Shown here piece after piece: positions 24,837 to 33,826 of a DNA stretch of 64,000 nt. The translations under genes were made by a program, and so were the position numbers. The notes under the pieces were generated by a model. It was not told where the DNA came from. It saw only the letters and a list, made by a program, of their open reading frames with translations, and did not search any database. The DNA comes from JADMIH01 sp035274425. Lineage in GTDB: Bacteria; Chloroflexota; Chloroflexia; QHBQ01; JADMIH01. Location: positions 1 through 64,000 of the forward strand of contig DATEOC010000036.1 of assembly GCA_035274425.1 (NCBI GenBank). Reading direction: 5' to 3'. Position 1 is the first letter of the stretch, and each line of letters begins with the position of its first letter.

Positions 24837-25580
24837 ATGAACAGCGACCCCAACTCGACGCGCCCACACGCCCAGGTCCCTCCGCCCGCGTTGCGTGGAT
24901 ATACGGGGCCGCTCGCAACATACCACCAGCCCCACAGCGACTACCTGCACCACCCTCTCCATAGAGTCTACCGCAGGAAGATACGCGGTGTGCGCATGCT
25001 CTGGTTTGGGGCCGGTATGGTGGTGGGCGGTATACTCGGCTTCGCGCTGATAATCATCCTTACAGCGCTCGTCTATACGCGCATACCCGCGTTGGTACAA
25101 ACCGTTACAGATGAGCCTGACGTTACGATCACTATCTCCGAACAGTACCTGAGCAGCGAAGCCGGGAAGCGGCTGGGAGAAGGCTTTCAGAGTGTCAACC
25201 CTAACCTTACCCTTATCGCTGTCAGTATAGAGATAACATCTGAGAATAGAATAGATTACCAGGCAAACTTCCATGTAAATATACCTTTCGTCTCCACCGA
25301 TATAAGCGCCGCGATCAAGAACCAGATAAACGTCCAGGATGGCGAATTGGTAATCAACATGGTCGGCGACCCACAGCTCGGCAACCTTAACCTATCCCTG
25401 GACCTCCTACCGTTTAACCTGAAGGGCGAGATTACCCGCGCCATCGATAGAGTTAACAACGACCTAGTTGTCAGCGAGATGAACAAGTTTCTCGAATCAA
25501 GTCTCACCGGTACTAACTTCTTCCTTGAAGGCGTAACCACCGATGAACGCGATGTTATGCTGCTTCTGAGACAGAAGTAA
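24837..25580 (+). CDS. Single-pass membrane protein with an extracytoplasmic domain, function unknown
   Basis: 247 residues. A Pro/His-rich cytoplasmic N-terminus (about 1-50) is followed by one membrane helix (about 55-80) and an extracytoplasmic beta-rich domain. The order V-T-I-T-I-S-E-Q-Y-L, then I-N-V-Q-D-G-E-L-V-I-N, then F-N-L-K-G-E-I-T-R-A-I loosely resembles lipid-binding DUF2140/DUF2993-like proteins, but this is a weak impression. It begins one base after the HTH gene stop. Confidence 0.6.
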   Translation: MNSDPNSTRPHAQVPPPALRGYTGPLATYHQPHSDYLHHPLHRVYRRKIRGVRMLWFGAGMVVGGILGFALIIILTALVYTRIPALVQTVTDEPDVTITISEQYLSSEAGKRLGEGFQSVNPNLTLIAVSIEITSENRIDYQANFHVNIPFVSTDISAAIKNQINVQDGELVINMVGDPQLGNLNLSLDLLPFNLKGEITRAIDRVNNDLVVSEMNKFLESSLTGTNFFLEGVTTDERDVMLLLRQK

Positions 25581-25673
25581 CACGAAGTAACACCAGCCTT
25601 CCAATATCTCTAACTTGTGCCCTGGATAGGCGTACATTTGTGTCTTCGGACTTCGCGGATAGGGGTGGCATGG

Positions 25674-25719
25674 AAAAGTTTGTGAAAAAGTTGACAAACT
25701 TTTTCTTGTTTGCTATAAT
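25674..25719 (+). promoter_or_regulatory. ATP synthase operon promoter P1 with an overlapping inverted repeat
   Basis: TTGACA (25691-25696), 17 bp, TATAAT (25714-25719): both boxes perfect. AAAAGTTTGT (25674-25683) and ACAAACTTTT (25694-25703) form a 10-bp inverted repeat across the -35 box, a likely repressor or activator site. The start point would be near 25726. Confidence 0.85.
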
Positions 25720-25782
25720 CCGGCTGGAGGCCCAGGGGAATCTTGAACCGTTTCGTTCGGCAATTATCGCAAGCAAGTCTCC

Positions 25783-25812
25783 TTGTTCCTGCTCACGCCC
25801 CTGTGATATAAT
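25783..25812 (+). promoter_or_regulatory. ATP synthase operon promoter P2
   Basis: TTGTTC (25783-25788), 18 bp, TATAAT (25807-25812), about 50 bases upstream of the first gene. A second start point downstream of P1. Confidence 0.6.
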
Positions 25813-25863
25813 TCGCCGCGATTCCTTCGGAATGAAGCCCCAGATTAGTTAGGGAGCGGCGCA

Positions 25864-26142
25864 ATGAACGAGAAAGATAAAGGTGCGACAACCGCCCTGG
25901 CGCTGGTAGCGCAGCTTGGCTTTTCGATAGCGTTGCCGATGGTGGTATTTATCGGTGGGGGCGCTTGGCTCGATGCTCAATTCCGTACGGCTCCCTGGCT
26001 CCTCTTCGTAGGAATATTTCTCGGGCTACTCTCGGCGGGAGCCGCGCTCTACCAGCTAGCTAAGGTGCCGACAAGGCGAGGAGATGGGGCCGGAAAGCCC
26101 AACCTTTCCGACGACGAAGTCTCGAAAGGCAAAAGCGAATAG
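25864..26142 (+). CDS. atpI: ATP synthase accessory protein AtpI/AtpZ-like
   Basis: 92 residues with two membrane helices (about 14-35 and 44-65). A Gly-rich turn, F-I-G-G-G-A-W-L-D, lies between them, as in the ATPase_gene1 family. These small proteins help assemble the c-ring or bring in Mg2+. The C-terminus is charged. GGGAG precedes ATG 25864. It is the first gene of the ATP synthase operon. Confidence 0.82.
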   Translation: MNEKDKGATTALALVAQLGFSIALPMVVFIGGGAWLDAQFRTAPWLLFVGIFLGLLSAGAALYQLAKVPTRRGDGAGKPNLSDDEVSKGKSE

Positions 26143-26269
26143 CAGCAGGGCGGGGCACGAATCATGCAGTAAGGGTCAACCGCGCCTTCCGAAAGCCCCA
26201 CTGGGGGCGGCTCAGCAGCTACATTTACTAAGGCCATCGCACTATTACAGGGAGAAGGACTGAAGGCAG

Positions 26270-27391
26270 ATGGAAATTGATTTAGGCACAAAACTTCCCC
26301 CTATAAGCATCAAGGCTGAGACCCTTGTCAATCTCTTCGGCATCGCGTTCACCAACTCGATGCTCTATACGCTCATCGTCGTTGCCGGGCTGGCCCTATT
26401 CTTCTGGCTCGCCACGCGCAGGATGAAGCTGGTCCCATCGGGCATCCAGAACTTCGCTGAGGCGATTGTGGAACTCCTCCTCGGCATCACCGAAGGCACC
26501 GCAGGCCGCCGCGTCGGTCGCCGCATCTTTCCCCTCATCGCGACTCTCTTCATCTTCATCCTGACGGCCAACTACGCCGGCCTCCTGCCAGGCGTCGGCA
26601 CGATAGGCTATTGCACAGAGCACCACACAGCTCCAGGCGCTGAGACCGAGCACACGCTTGTAATCCAGAAAGATAACGCGCAGATTGTAAGCGTGCCCGG
26701 ACTTGCCGCCCCTATCTTGCAGGAAGAAGAGCACCCAGCGGAGGACGCGCAGCCTGCTGAGGAAGCAAAATCCGGCCTCCCTACTGACATTTGCAAGCAG
26801 GAAGGCAAGGAAGAGTTTATACCTTTCCTGCGCGCCCCGAATGCCGACCTGAACACGACCCTGGCGATGGCCCTCCTGGCAGTGGGTATCGTGCAGATAG
26901 CAGGTATCGCGGCTCATGGCGTGGGCGGGTATATCAAGGAGCTAACGACGCCGATATTCCTCGCGCCTCTCCACATAATCGGTGAAATCTCTCGTGTCAT
27001 CTCCCTCAGCTTCCGTCTCTTCGGCAACATCTTCGGAGGCGAGGTGCTGGTGACGGTCATGTACGCGCTACTTGGCAGCCTCTTCCTCGGATTTGGAGCT
27101 TTCATATTCCTGGGAGTGGAGCTTCTCTTCGGTCTGATCCAGGCGCTTATCTTCTCGATCCTGACGCTGGTGTACATATCAACCGCCGTCGCGGGCCACG
27201 CAGGAGGCCCAGGCCATGGCGGTGGGCATGGCGAAGCCCATACCGGCGATCACGCAGCCCCCACAGGCGAGATGGAAGAGCTAGGGCACGAAATCGCCCA
27301 TAAGCTGACAGGACAGGACCGCAGCGGCGACACCGGTGTGGAAGTGCCAGGCACCGAGCCAAAGAGCGGCACCGAGAGACACATGGGATAA
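26270..27391 (+). CDS. atpB: ATP synthase F0 subunit a
   Basis: 373 residues, well above the usual 230-290. The stator channel core is intact: S-L-S-F-R-L-F-G-N-I-F-G-G-E carries the essential arginine, and N-A-D-L-N-T-T-L-A is conserved. The extra length is in two places. One is an acidic loop of about 70 residues after the second helix (H-H-T-A-P-G-A-E, then E-E-E-H-P-A-E-D). The other is a Gly/His-rich C-terminal tail of about 65 residues (G-P-G-H-G-G-G-H-G-E-A-H). Both lie outside membrane segments. It forms the proton half-channels with the c-ring. Confidence 0.94.
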   Translation: MEIDLGTKLPPISIKAETLVNLFGIAFTNSMLYTLIVVAGLALFFWLATRRMKLVPSGIQNFAEAIVELLLGITEGTAGRRVGRRIFPLIATLFIFILTANYAGLLPGVGTIGYCTEHHTAPGAETEHTLVIQKDNAQIVSVPGLAAPILQEEEHPAEDAQPAEEAKSGLPTDICKQEGKEEFIPFLRAPNADLNTTLAMALLAVGIVQIAGIAAHGVGGYIKELTTPIFLAPLHIIGEISRVISLSFRLFGNIFGGEVLVTVMYALLGSLFLGFGAFIFLGVELLFGLIQALIFSILTLVYISTAVAGHAGGPGHGGGHGEAHTGDHAAPTGEMEELGHEIAHKLTGQDRSGDTGVEVPGTEPKSGTERHMG

Positions 27392-27395
27392 GTCA

Positions 27396-27467
27396 ATTTT
27401 GGATTTTGGATTTTCGATTTTGGAATTAAGTATCAATCGAAAATCCAAAATCCAAAATCCAAAATCG
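27396..27467. repeat. Paired inverted heptad arrays, unit CCAAAAT, between atpB and atpE
   Basis: Bases 27396-27419 are the exact reverse complement of 27435-27458. A single variant unit (TTTTCGA) is mirrored on both sides. The array starts four bases after the atpB stop. Confidence 0.93.
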
Positions 27468-27566
27468 TGAGAATTGGAAGGCGTGGGCTTTCCGGCTCAA
27501 AAGGGCCCTCCGGGGCCAATGAACCAGCAGGACAATATCAAATTCTACGAGCGGGAGGAAGAATCT

Positions 27567-27848
27567 GTGTTTTTAGAAGCTTTGAATATCGCGGGCAGTA
27601 TCGCAGCGCAGACCGCCACGGCGGATAGCGGCACCAAGTTGCTGGCAGCAGGTCTCGCCATTGGCCTGGGTGGCATCGGCCCTGGCATCGGCCTCGGCAT
27701 CGGCACCTGGGGCGCGACGCAGGCGATTGGCCGCAACCCCGACGCCGAAGGTCCCATCCGCACAGCCATGATCCTGGGCCTCGGTTTCGCCGAAGCCGTG
27801 GCTATTTATGCCCTGGTCGTGGCCCTGGTCATCATCTTCGTAGGTTAA
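27567..27848 (+). CDS. atpE: ATP synthase F0 subunit c
   Basis: 93 residues with two membrane helices. The inner helix has the packed glycine repeat G-I-G-P-G-I-G-L-G-I-G. The polar loop is R-N-P-D-A, and the ion-binding glutamate is in G-F-A-E-A-V-A-I-Y. It lacks the extra polar residues of sodium-type rotors, so protons are the likely ion. The frame is open back to 27474. GTG 27567 is chosen because GGGAGGAAG lies just upstream and it gives a normal N-terminus; ATG 27519 has no Shine-Dalgarno. Confidence 0.93.
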   Translation: MFLEALNIAGSIAAQTATADSGTKLLAAGLAIGLGGIGPGIGLGIGTWGATQAIGRNPDAEGPIRTAMILGLGFAEAVAIYALVVALVIIFVG

Positions 27849-27971
27849 GCCGCAGCGGGCGAGCCGCTGTTTGGTATAAGCGGCCATGCTGCCAGTTGGG
27901 AGCGTGGCCCGTGCAACCATTCGCGGCGAGCCTCCTAGAGGCCGGTTTCGCATACCGGAAGGAAACCGTCA

Positions 27972-28487
27972 ATGTTTGATGCACTAGGAATAGCATTTGG
28001 CAACCTGATCTGGCAGTGCCTCGCATTCGGCCTGCTCATGTTTCTCCTTTCCAGGTTCGCCTATGGACCTATCGTGAAGATGCTCGACGAGCGGCGCAAC
28101 CGCATCCAGGAGAGCATGGACCAGGCCGAGCAGATCAAACGCGACAACGCCGAAGCCGCCAAGCGCGCGGAAGCCATTATCGTGAAAGCTCAGGCCGAGA
28201 CCCGCGAGATGTTAGCTCAAGCCCAGCAGATGAGCCAGCGTACAATTGATGCCGCCCGGGCTGAAGCACTCGAACTGCGCGAGAAGTTGCTTGCCGAAGC
28301 AGGGGCGCAAAGAGAAGCAGACACGCGCAGGGCCAAAGAGGAGCTTCAGCACGAAGTGGCTCGCCTCGTACTGATAGCAGCTGGTCGGGTGATAGGCAAG
28401 ACCCTTAACTCATCGGATCACGAACGTCTGGTTGATGAGGCGCTTGCCGAAACGGAACGTGCGCGCGGCGGGTTTGGGAGAGGATGA
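27972..28487 (+). CDS. atpF: ATP synthase F0 subunit b
   Basis: 171 residues. One N-terminal membrane helix (about 6-28) leads into a long Ala/Glu/Arg/Gln-rich helix that forms the peripheral stalk with subunit delta. The Y-G-P-I-V-K-M-L-D-E-R-R-N-R-I motif just after the helix is conserved. AAGGAAA is six bases before ATG 27972. The 122-base gap before it holds small GC hairpins but no heptad array. Confidence 0.95.
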   Translation: MFDALGIAFGNLIWQCLAFGLLMFLLSRFAYGPIVKMLDERRNRIQESMDQAEQIKRDNAEAAKRAEAIIVKAQAETREMLAQAQQMSQRTIDAARAEALELREKLLAEAGAQREADTRRAKEELQHEVARLVLIAAGRVIGKTLNSSDHERLVDEALAETERARGGFGRG

Positions 28488-28587
28488 GACGGACGAAGGA
28501 CGGAGGACAAAAAGGTCAGTACTAGCATCTGGATGTAATTCGATAGAAATCAGGCAATTCGTCTTTCGTCCTTCGTCTTTCGTCAAG
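28488..28587. repeat. Paired inverted heptad arrays, unit GGACGAA, between atpF and atpH
   Basis: GACGGACGAAGGACGGAGG-type units begin directly after the atpF stop. CGTCTTTCGTCCTTCGTC-type units (28559-28584) end directly before AAGGAG of atpH. The 60 bases between are unremarkable. Confidence 0.88.
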
Positions 28588-28597
28588 GAGACACAGA

Positions 28598-29134
28598 GTG
28601 GCAACACGTGGACCGGCGGCACGGCGGTACGCCCAGGCCGTGCTTGACATCGCCAAAGACAACGATACTCTAGACCGTTGGCTCAATGACTTGAAGGTGA
28701 TGAGCGGCGTCTTTGGCGCGCCCAACGTTGTCACGACGCTCGAGGACCCCAAGCTAACAGAGACGGACCAGAAGCAGGTAGTGGAGCAGCTACTGCAAAA
28801 GGGTCTGGTTGACGACCTCGCGGTGAACCTGCTTATGCTGCTGTTACGCCGCCATCGTGTTGCTAGCCTGCCCAGGATATTAGAGATTTATCAAGACCTA
28901 TACAATAAAGAGAAGGGCATTATCGTAGCAGACGTTACGTCGGCTGTACCCCTGGATGATGCCAATAAGCAGCGGGTGGCCGACCAGCTATCGCGGATAA
29001 CAGGTAAGACAATAGAGCTGAGGGTGCATCACGACCCCCGCATCCTGGGGGGTCTCATCACCCGCATAGGAGATGAACTTATAGACGCGAGCGTAGCCAC
29101 CCGCCTCGCGGAGTTGAGCGAAAGGCTTACTTAG
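28598..29134 (+). CDS. atpH: ATP synthase F1 subunit delta
   Basis: 178 residues. R-R-Y-A-Q-A-V-L-D-I-A near the start and the C-terminal D-P-R-I-L-G-G-L-I-T-R-I-G-D-E-L-I-D-A-S are the two family signatures. It caps the F1 head and joins it to subunit b. Start GTG 28598 has AAGGAG seven bases upstream. The stop codon TAG abuts a GGACGAC array. Confidence 0.94.
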   Translation: MATRGPAARRYAQAVLDIAKDNDTLDRWLNDLKVMSGVFGAPNVVTTLEDPKLTETDQKQVVEQLLQKGLVDDLAVNLLMLLLRRHRVASLPRILEIYQDLYNKEKGIIVADVTSAVPLDDANKQRVADQLSRITGKTIELRVHHDPRILGGLITRIGDELIDASVATRLAELSERLT

Positions 29135-29260
29135 ACGACGGACGACGGACGACGGATATGGTAAACGATAAACGATGAAGTAATGATGACATTAGATGAG
29201 CCGCAAGTAGAAAATGGTGAATAATAGCAGCCGTCGTCTGTCGTCCGTCGTCCGTCGTCC
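29133..29260. repeat. Paired inverted heptad arrays, unit GGACGAC, between atpH and atpA
   Basis: GACGACG units (29133-29157) begin in the atpH stop codon. GTCGTCC units (29230-29260) end before AAAGGAG of atpA. Confidence 0.9.
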
Positions 29261-29277
29261 AAAGAAAGGAGATTTCC

Positions 29278-30816
29278 ATGGCGCTACGCGCAGAAGAGAT
29301 TAGCTCCCTCATACGTGAGGAGATAGAGAAGGCCGGGCAGTCCACTCGCTCGGTGAGTGTTGGCACGGTCGTAGAAGTCGGAGACGGTATCGCGCGGGTG
29401 CATGGCCTCTCAGGAGCGATGTCCTCGGAACTTCTTGAGTTCGATACCAAGGGTGAAGTGGAAGGGGAGCGCGGCACCGTCATGGGCATGGCCCTCAACC
29501 TCGAAGAGGAGTCGGTTGGCGCGGTTATCCTCGGCCAATACACAGGCATCGAGGAAGGGAACACCGTTCGCACTACCGGGCGCATCGTTGAAGTGCCCGT
29601 TGGCGATGCTCTGCTCGGTAGGGTAGTGAACGGGCTTGGCGAGCCGATAGATGGCAAGGGCGATCTCCCCGCAGGCATCAAGACGCGCCCCGTGGAGCGT
29701 ATCGCTCCGGGCGTGGTATACCGCCAGAACGTTGACACCCCGGTACAGACGGGCGTCAAGGCCATCGACTCGATGATACCGATTGGGCGCGGGCAGCGCG
29801 AGCTTATCATCGGCGACCGCCAGACAGGCAAAACGGCCATCGCGATTGACGCTATCATCAACCAGAAAGATAGCGGCGTGCTTTGTATCTACGTCGCCAT
29901 CGGGCAGAAGGCCTCCCAGGTCGCCCAGGTCGTGGGCCAACTTGAGGCTTCGGGCGCGATGGCCCACACGATTATCGTGGCGGCCACCGCTGCTGACCCT
30001 GCTCCGCTACAATACCTCGCTCCCTACGCGGGGTGCGCGATGGGTGAGGAGTTCATGGAGAATGGTCGTGACTGCCTTATCGTATATGATGACCTGAGCA
30101 AGCACGCGTGGGCGTACCGCCAGATGTCCCTCCTTCTGAGGCGACCTCCCGGACGTGAAGCCTACCCAGGTGACGTATTCTACCTGCACTCGCGCCTCCT
30201 GGAGCGCGCCGCCCGCATGCACGAGAGCCAGGGTGGCGGCTCGCTAACGGCCTTCCCACTCATCGAGACGCAGGCGAACGACGTGTCGGCGTACATCCCG
30301 ACGAACGTTATCTCCATCACCGACGGGCAGATATTCCTTGAGCCGGACCTCTTCTACGCCGGTATCCGCCCAGCCATCAATGTTGGTGTCTCCGTGAGCC
30401 GCGTGGGAGGTGACGCCCAGATAAAAGCATACCGCCAGGTGGCGGGACGCCTCAAGCTCGACATGGCGCAGTTCCGCGAGCTTGCGGCCTTCGCCCAGTT
30501 CGGCTCCGACCTGGACAAGGCGACCAAAGCGCAGTTGGACAAAGGGCAGCGCATCCAGGAAATCCTCAAACAGCCCCAGTATAGCCCCCTCCCCGTAGCC
30601 CAGCAGGTCGCCGTAATCTATGCTGTGACCAACGGCTACCTTGACGAGGTGCCTATAGATAAAGTGCGTGACTGGGAGGATGGCTTCCATGACTTCATGC
30701 GCACGGCTCACCCAGAGATACTGGAAACGATCACCACCGAAAAGCGCATCTCCGACGAGACTACCGAGACGCTCAAGAAGGCGATCCTAGAATACAACCG
30801 AACGGTCAAGTTCTAA
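29278..30816 (+). CDS. atpA: ATP synthase F1 subunit alpha
   Basis: 512 residues, full length. The non-catalytic nucleotide site is G-D-R-Q-T-G-K-T (179-186). The alpha signature P-A-I-N-V-G-V-S-V-S-R-V-G appears near residue 365. AAAGGAG precedes ATG 29278. It alternates with beta in the F1 hexamer. Confidence 0.98.
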   Translation: MALRAEEISSLIREEIEKAGQSTRSVSVGTVVEVGDGIARVHGLSGAMSSELLEFDTKGEVEGERGTVMGMALNLEEESVGAVILGQYTGIEEGNTVRTTGRIVEVPVGDALLGRVVNGLGEPIDGKGDLPAGIKTRPVERIAPGVVYRQNVDTPVQTGVKAIDSMIPIGRGQRELIIGDRQTGKTAIAIDAIINQKDSGVLCIYVAIGQKASQVAQVVGQLEASGAMAHTIIVAATAADPAPLQYLAPYAGCAMGEEFMENGRDCLIVYDDLSKHAWAYRQMSLLLRRPPGREAYPGDVFYLHSRLLERAARMHESQGGGSLTAFPLIETQANDVSAYIPTNVISITDGQIFLEPDLFYAGIRPAINVGVSVSRVGGDAQIKAYRQVAGRLKLDMAQFRELAAFAQFGSDLDKATKAQLDKGQRIQEILKQPQYSPLPVAQQVAVIYAVTNGYLDEVPIDKVRDWEDGFHDFMRTAHPEILETITTEKRISDETTETLKKAILEYNRTVKF

Positions 30817-30891
30817 CGATTTTAGATTTAGGATTTGCGATTTTGGAGTAGCCCTCTGAAATCCAAAATCCAAAATCGAAAATCCAAAATA
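30817..30891. repeat. Paired inverted heptad-like arrays, unit CCAAAAT, between atpA and atpG
   Basis: GATTTTAGATTTAGGATTTG-type units (30817-30847) are degenerate. The opposed CCAAAAT units (30860-30891) are cleaner. The array starts right after the atpA stop and ends six bases before atpG. Confidence 0.85.
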
Positions 30892-30896
30892 AGACG

Positions 30897-31808
30897 ATGC
30901 CTAGCACACGAGAAGTACGCCGCCGCATCAGGTCGGCGAAGAACATAGCCCAGATCACTCGCGCGATGGAGATGGTGGCCGCGTCACGTATGAAGCGCGC
31001 CCAGCAGGCCGTGCTTGCGGGTCGCCCCTACGCCGAGAAGATAGCAGGTGTCATCCACAACCTGGCCGGGCGCTTGCAGGGGAGCGATGCCGACGAGATA
31101 CACCCCCTCCTCAAGTCACGCCCCGTCAAGAACGCACTCGTAATCATGTTCACCGCCGATAAGGGTTTGGCGGGTGCGCTCAACACCAACGTGATACGCC
31201 GCACCACCCGGTTCATATTGAACGAAGCTGACGCACCCGTGAGCATGGTGGCGGTCGGACGCAAGGGGCGCGACTTCATGGTCAGGTATGGCCGTCCCCT
31301 CATCGCTGAGTTCATCAATATCGGGGACCGCCCTTCCGTGCGCGACATCTACCCTATAGCACGGGTCGCCACCGAAGAGTTCACGACTGGGCGCGTAGAC
31401 GCCGTGTACCTTGTGTACACCGACTATGTGAACACCCTCATCCAGAGGCCCACAGTCTACCGCCTCCTGCCGATTGACGTAAAAGGTACGGGCGAGGAAG
31501 GAGATATGCCTGGGGACAATCGTACCCAGGAGACTGAAGGGGATGCGGTTGAGTACATATATGAGCCCAGCCCTGCCGAGGTGCTGTCTCAGCTCGTGCT
31601 GCGCTACGTCGAGGTGAGGGTGTATCAGGCGCTCCTCGAGCACATAGCTTCCGAGCAGAGCGCCCGCATGGTGGCTATGCGTAACGCCACCCAGAGCGCC
31701 AAAGACATGATCAGCGATCTGACTCTGGCCTATAACAAGTTGCGCCAGGCCAACATCACCAGGGAGATCATAGAGGTCTCCAGCGGCGCGACGGCTCTCA
31801 CGAGCTAG
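30897..31808 (+). CDS. atpG: ATP synthase F1 subunit gamma
   Basis: 303 residues, the central rotor shaft. The N-terminal helix R-R-R-I-R-S-A-K-N-I-A-Q-I-T-R-A-M-E-M-V and the C-terminal N-K-L-R-Q-A-N-I-T-R-E-I-I-E coil are conserved. A loop of about 15 residues near 200 (G-E-E-G-D-M-P-G-D-N) makes it slightly longer than usual. There is no Shine-Dalgarno: the heptad array runs almost to ATG 30897. Confidence 0.95.
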   Translation: MPSTREVRRRIRSAKNIAQITRAMEMVAASRMKRAQQAVLAGRPYAEKIAGVIHNLAGRLQGSDADEIHPLLKSRPVKNALVIMFTADKGLAGALNTNVIRRTTRFILNEADAPVSMVAVGRKGRDFMVRYGRPLIAEFINIGDRPSVRDIYPIARVATEEFTTGRVDAVYLVYTDYVNTLIQRPTVYRLLPIDVKGTGEEGDMPGDNRTQETEGDAVEYIYEPSPAEVLSQLVLRYVEVRVYQALLEHIASEQSARMVAMRNATQSAKDMISDLTLAYNKLRQANITREIIEVSSGATALTS

Positions 31809-31819
31809 GGAGCTAGACG

Positions 31820-32287
31820 ATGGCGCAGATTTACTACCCCAAGAAAACATCGGCGAAGCTGCTTGAAGGCGCAGTGGCCGGACTGATTGGCGGGGTCGTC
31901 GCTACCGTCGTGATGGTGCTATCAGATTTCCTTACGCCTGAGAGAAGCTGGTGGAGCTCGGCCAGCGTGGTGGGCTCTATCTTCACTGGCGTCCAGAACT
32001 TCAACACCGCTTCGCCTGATATGGCGTCCCTGTTGTTAGGGTTGGTGTTGACCCTGCTAATCTTCGCCTTGCTAGGCATGGGCCTACCTTCATATATGCC
32101 AATCTTCCGCAGGTTTAACCTGCACCCCGCACTCGGCGGCGCGCTCTACGGACTACTTATCTGGCTGTTTGTAGACGTGCTTTTCTTGAATGCCCTTACG
32201 TCTGGACGCCTAAGCATGCTGTGGCTGCTTCCCGCAAACCTGCTGGCAGGCGCAACGATGGGCTGGTGGCTCAAGCGCATCGCTTGA
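31820..32287 (+). CDS. Four-helix membrane protein of unknown function inside the atp operon
   Basis: 155 residues with four predicted membrane helices (about 16-36, 65-88, 102-122, 128-150). A Gly-rich first helix, G-A-V-A-G-L-I-G-G-V-V-A, and N-L-L-A-G-A-T-M-G-W-W near the end suggest close helix packing. No family was recognised. It follows atpG by 11 bases with GGGAG as ribosome binding site. It precedes atpD, a place where no standard ATP synthase subunit is encoded. It may be an assembly or accessory factor, but only position supports that. Confidence 0.75.
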   Translation: MAQIYYPKKTSAKLLEGAVAGLIGGVVATVVMVLSDFLTPERSWWSSASVVGSIFTGVQNFNTASPDMASLLLGLVLTLLIFALLGMGLPSYMPIFRRFNLHPALGGALYGLLIWLFVDVLFLNALTSGRLSMLWLLPANLLAGATMGWWLKRIA

Positions 32288-32365
32288 CGACGGACGACAG
32301 ACGACAGACGACAGACGACAGACGACAGACGTTATCAACTGTTACCAATCACGTTTCACGTTTCA
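32286..32365. repeat. Heptad arrays GACGACA then CACGTTT upstream of atpD
   Basis: GACGACA units (32286-32330) begin inside the stop codon TGA of the preceding gene. A short CACGTTT run (32350-32364) ends just before the atpD ribosome binding site. Unlike the other atp spacers, no opposed partner is seen. Confidence 0.88.
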
Positions 32366-32383
32366 GAACTAGGAGGATAACAA

Positions 32384-33817
32384 ATGCCTGCAACAGGAAG
32401 AATAGTACAAATAACGGGTCCGGTGGTAGACATCGAGTTCCCGCCGGACCAGCTACCAGCTATATACAATGCAATCGAGATAGATATGCCCAACCTGGGC
32501 GGTGACGATAACCGCACCCGCACATCGGAGCGCCTTGTGTGTGAGGTGCAGCAACACCTGGGTAACGACTGGGTTCGTGCGGTCTCAATGTCGACTACCG
32601 ACGGCTTGCGGCGCGGTATGGCTGCGGTTGACACCGGGACTGCCATCCGGGTCCCTGTCGGCAAGGCGACACTGGGCCGGGTAATCAATGTCGTTGGCGA
32701 CCCCATAGACGAGCGCGGCCCCATAGAGGCCGAGCAGCACTACCCAATCCACCGCGAGCCACCCTCATTTGAGGACCAATCAACCCAGGCGCAACTCTTC
32801 GAGACGGGCCTGAAGGTCATCGACCTGATTGCGCCCTTCTCCAGGGGTGGTAAGATCGGAGTCTTCGGCGGCGCTGGCGTGGGCAAAACGGTTATCATCA
32901 CCGAACTCATCAACAACGTCGCCAAGCAGCACGGCGGTTACTCCGTCTTCTGTGGCGTGGGCGAGCGGACCCGCGAGGGCACGCAGCTCTACAAGGAGAT
33001 GGAGGAGGCAGGCGTGCTGGAGAAGACCGTCATGGTCTTCGGGCAAATGAACGAGCCTCCCGGAGCGCGTTTGCGTGTAGGCCTCACCGGCCTCACGATG
33101 GCCGAGTACTTCCGCGATACCGAGGGCGCTGACCTGCTGGTCTTCATAGACAACATCTTCCGCTTCGTGCAGGCGGGGTCTGAAGTGTCCGCCCTCCTGG
33201 GGCGTATGCCCTCCGCGGTGGGATACCAGCCAACGCTGGCGACCGAGATGGGCCAGCTACAGGAGCGCATTACAACCACGAAGAACGGCTCCATCACATC
33301 CGTGCAGGCTATTTACGTGCCCGCCGACGACTACACTGATCCCGCGCCCGCAACAACCTTCGCCCACTTGGACGCGACGATCAACCTTGAGCGCGCACTG
33401 GCTGCACAGGCGCTCTTCCCCGCCGTAGACCCCCTCGCCTCCACCTCCCGCATCCTAGACCCACGAACGGTGGGGCAGGACCACTACGACGTTGCTCGCA
33501 ACGTGCAGCGGGTCCTCCAGCGCTTCAAGGACCTCCAGGACATCATCGCCATCCTCGGCATCGAGGAGCTGTCGGAAGAGGACAAGCTGACCGTCGCCCG
33601 CGCCCGCCGCATCCAGCGATTCCTCTCGCAGCCGATGTTCACTGCTGAAGCGTTCACAGGTATCCCCGGACAGTACGTGTCGGTAGCCGAGACGGTGCGT
33701 GGCTTCAAGGAAATCCTCGACGGCAAGCACGACACCCTGCCTGAGCAGGCCTTCTACATGGTCGGCAGCATTGACCAGGCTGTTGAGAAAGGCAAGGGTA
33801 TGCAGGAGCAAGGCTAG
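32384..33817 (+). CDS. atpD: ATP synthase F1 subunit beta
   Basis: 477 residues, full length. The catalytic P-loop is G-G-A-G-V-G-K-T (162-169). The catalytic glutamate lies in G-V-G-E-R-T-R-E-G, and Walker B is L-L-V-F-I-D-N-I-F-R-F. The beta signature P-A-V-D-P-L-A-S-T-S-R is present. TAGGAGG precedes ATG 32384. Two long hairpins follow the stop. Confidence 0.98.
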   Translation: MPATGRIVQITGPVVDIEFPPDQLPAIYNAIEIDMPNLGGDDNRTRTSERLVCEVQQHLGNDWVRAVSMSTTDGLRRGMAAVDTGTAIRVPVGKATLGRVINVVGDPIDERGPIEAEQHYPIHREPPSFEDQSTQAQLFETGLKVIDLIAPFSRGGKIGVFGGAGVGKTVIITELINNVAKQHGGYSVFCGVGERTREGTQLYKEMEEAGVLEKTVMVFGQMNEPPGARLRVGLTGLTMAEYFRDTEGADLLVFIDNIFRFVQAGSEVSALLGRMPSAVGYQPTLATEMGQLQERITTTKNGSITSVQAIYVPADDYTDPAPATTFAHLDATINLERALAAQALFPAVDPLASTSRILDPRTVGQDHYDVARNVQRVLQRFKDLQDIIAILGIEELSEEDKLTVARARRIQRFLSQPMFTAEAFTGIPGQYVSVAETVRGFKEILDGKHDTLPEQAFYMVGSIDQAVEKGKGMQEQG

Positions 33818-33826
33818 TCCTTCTTT

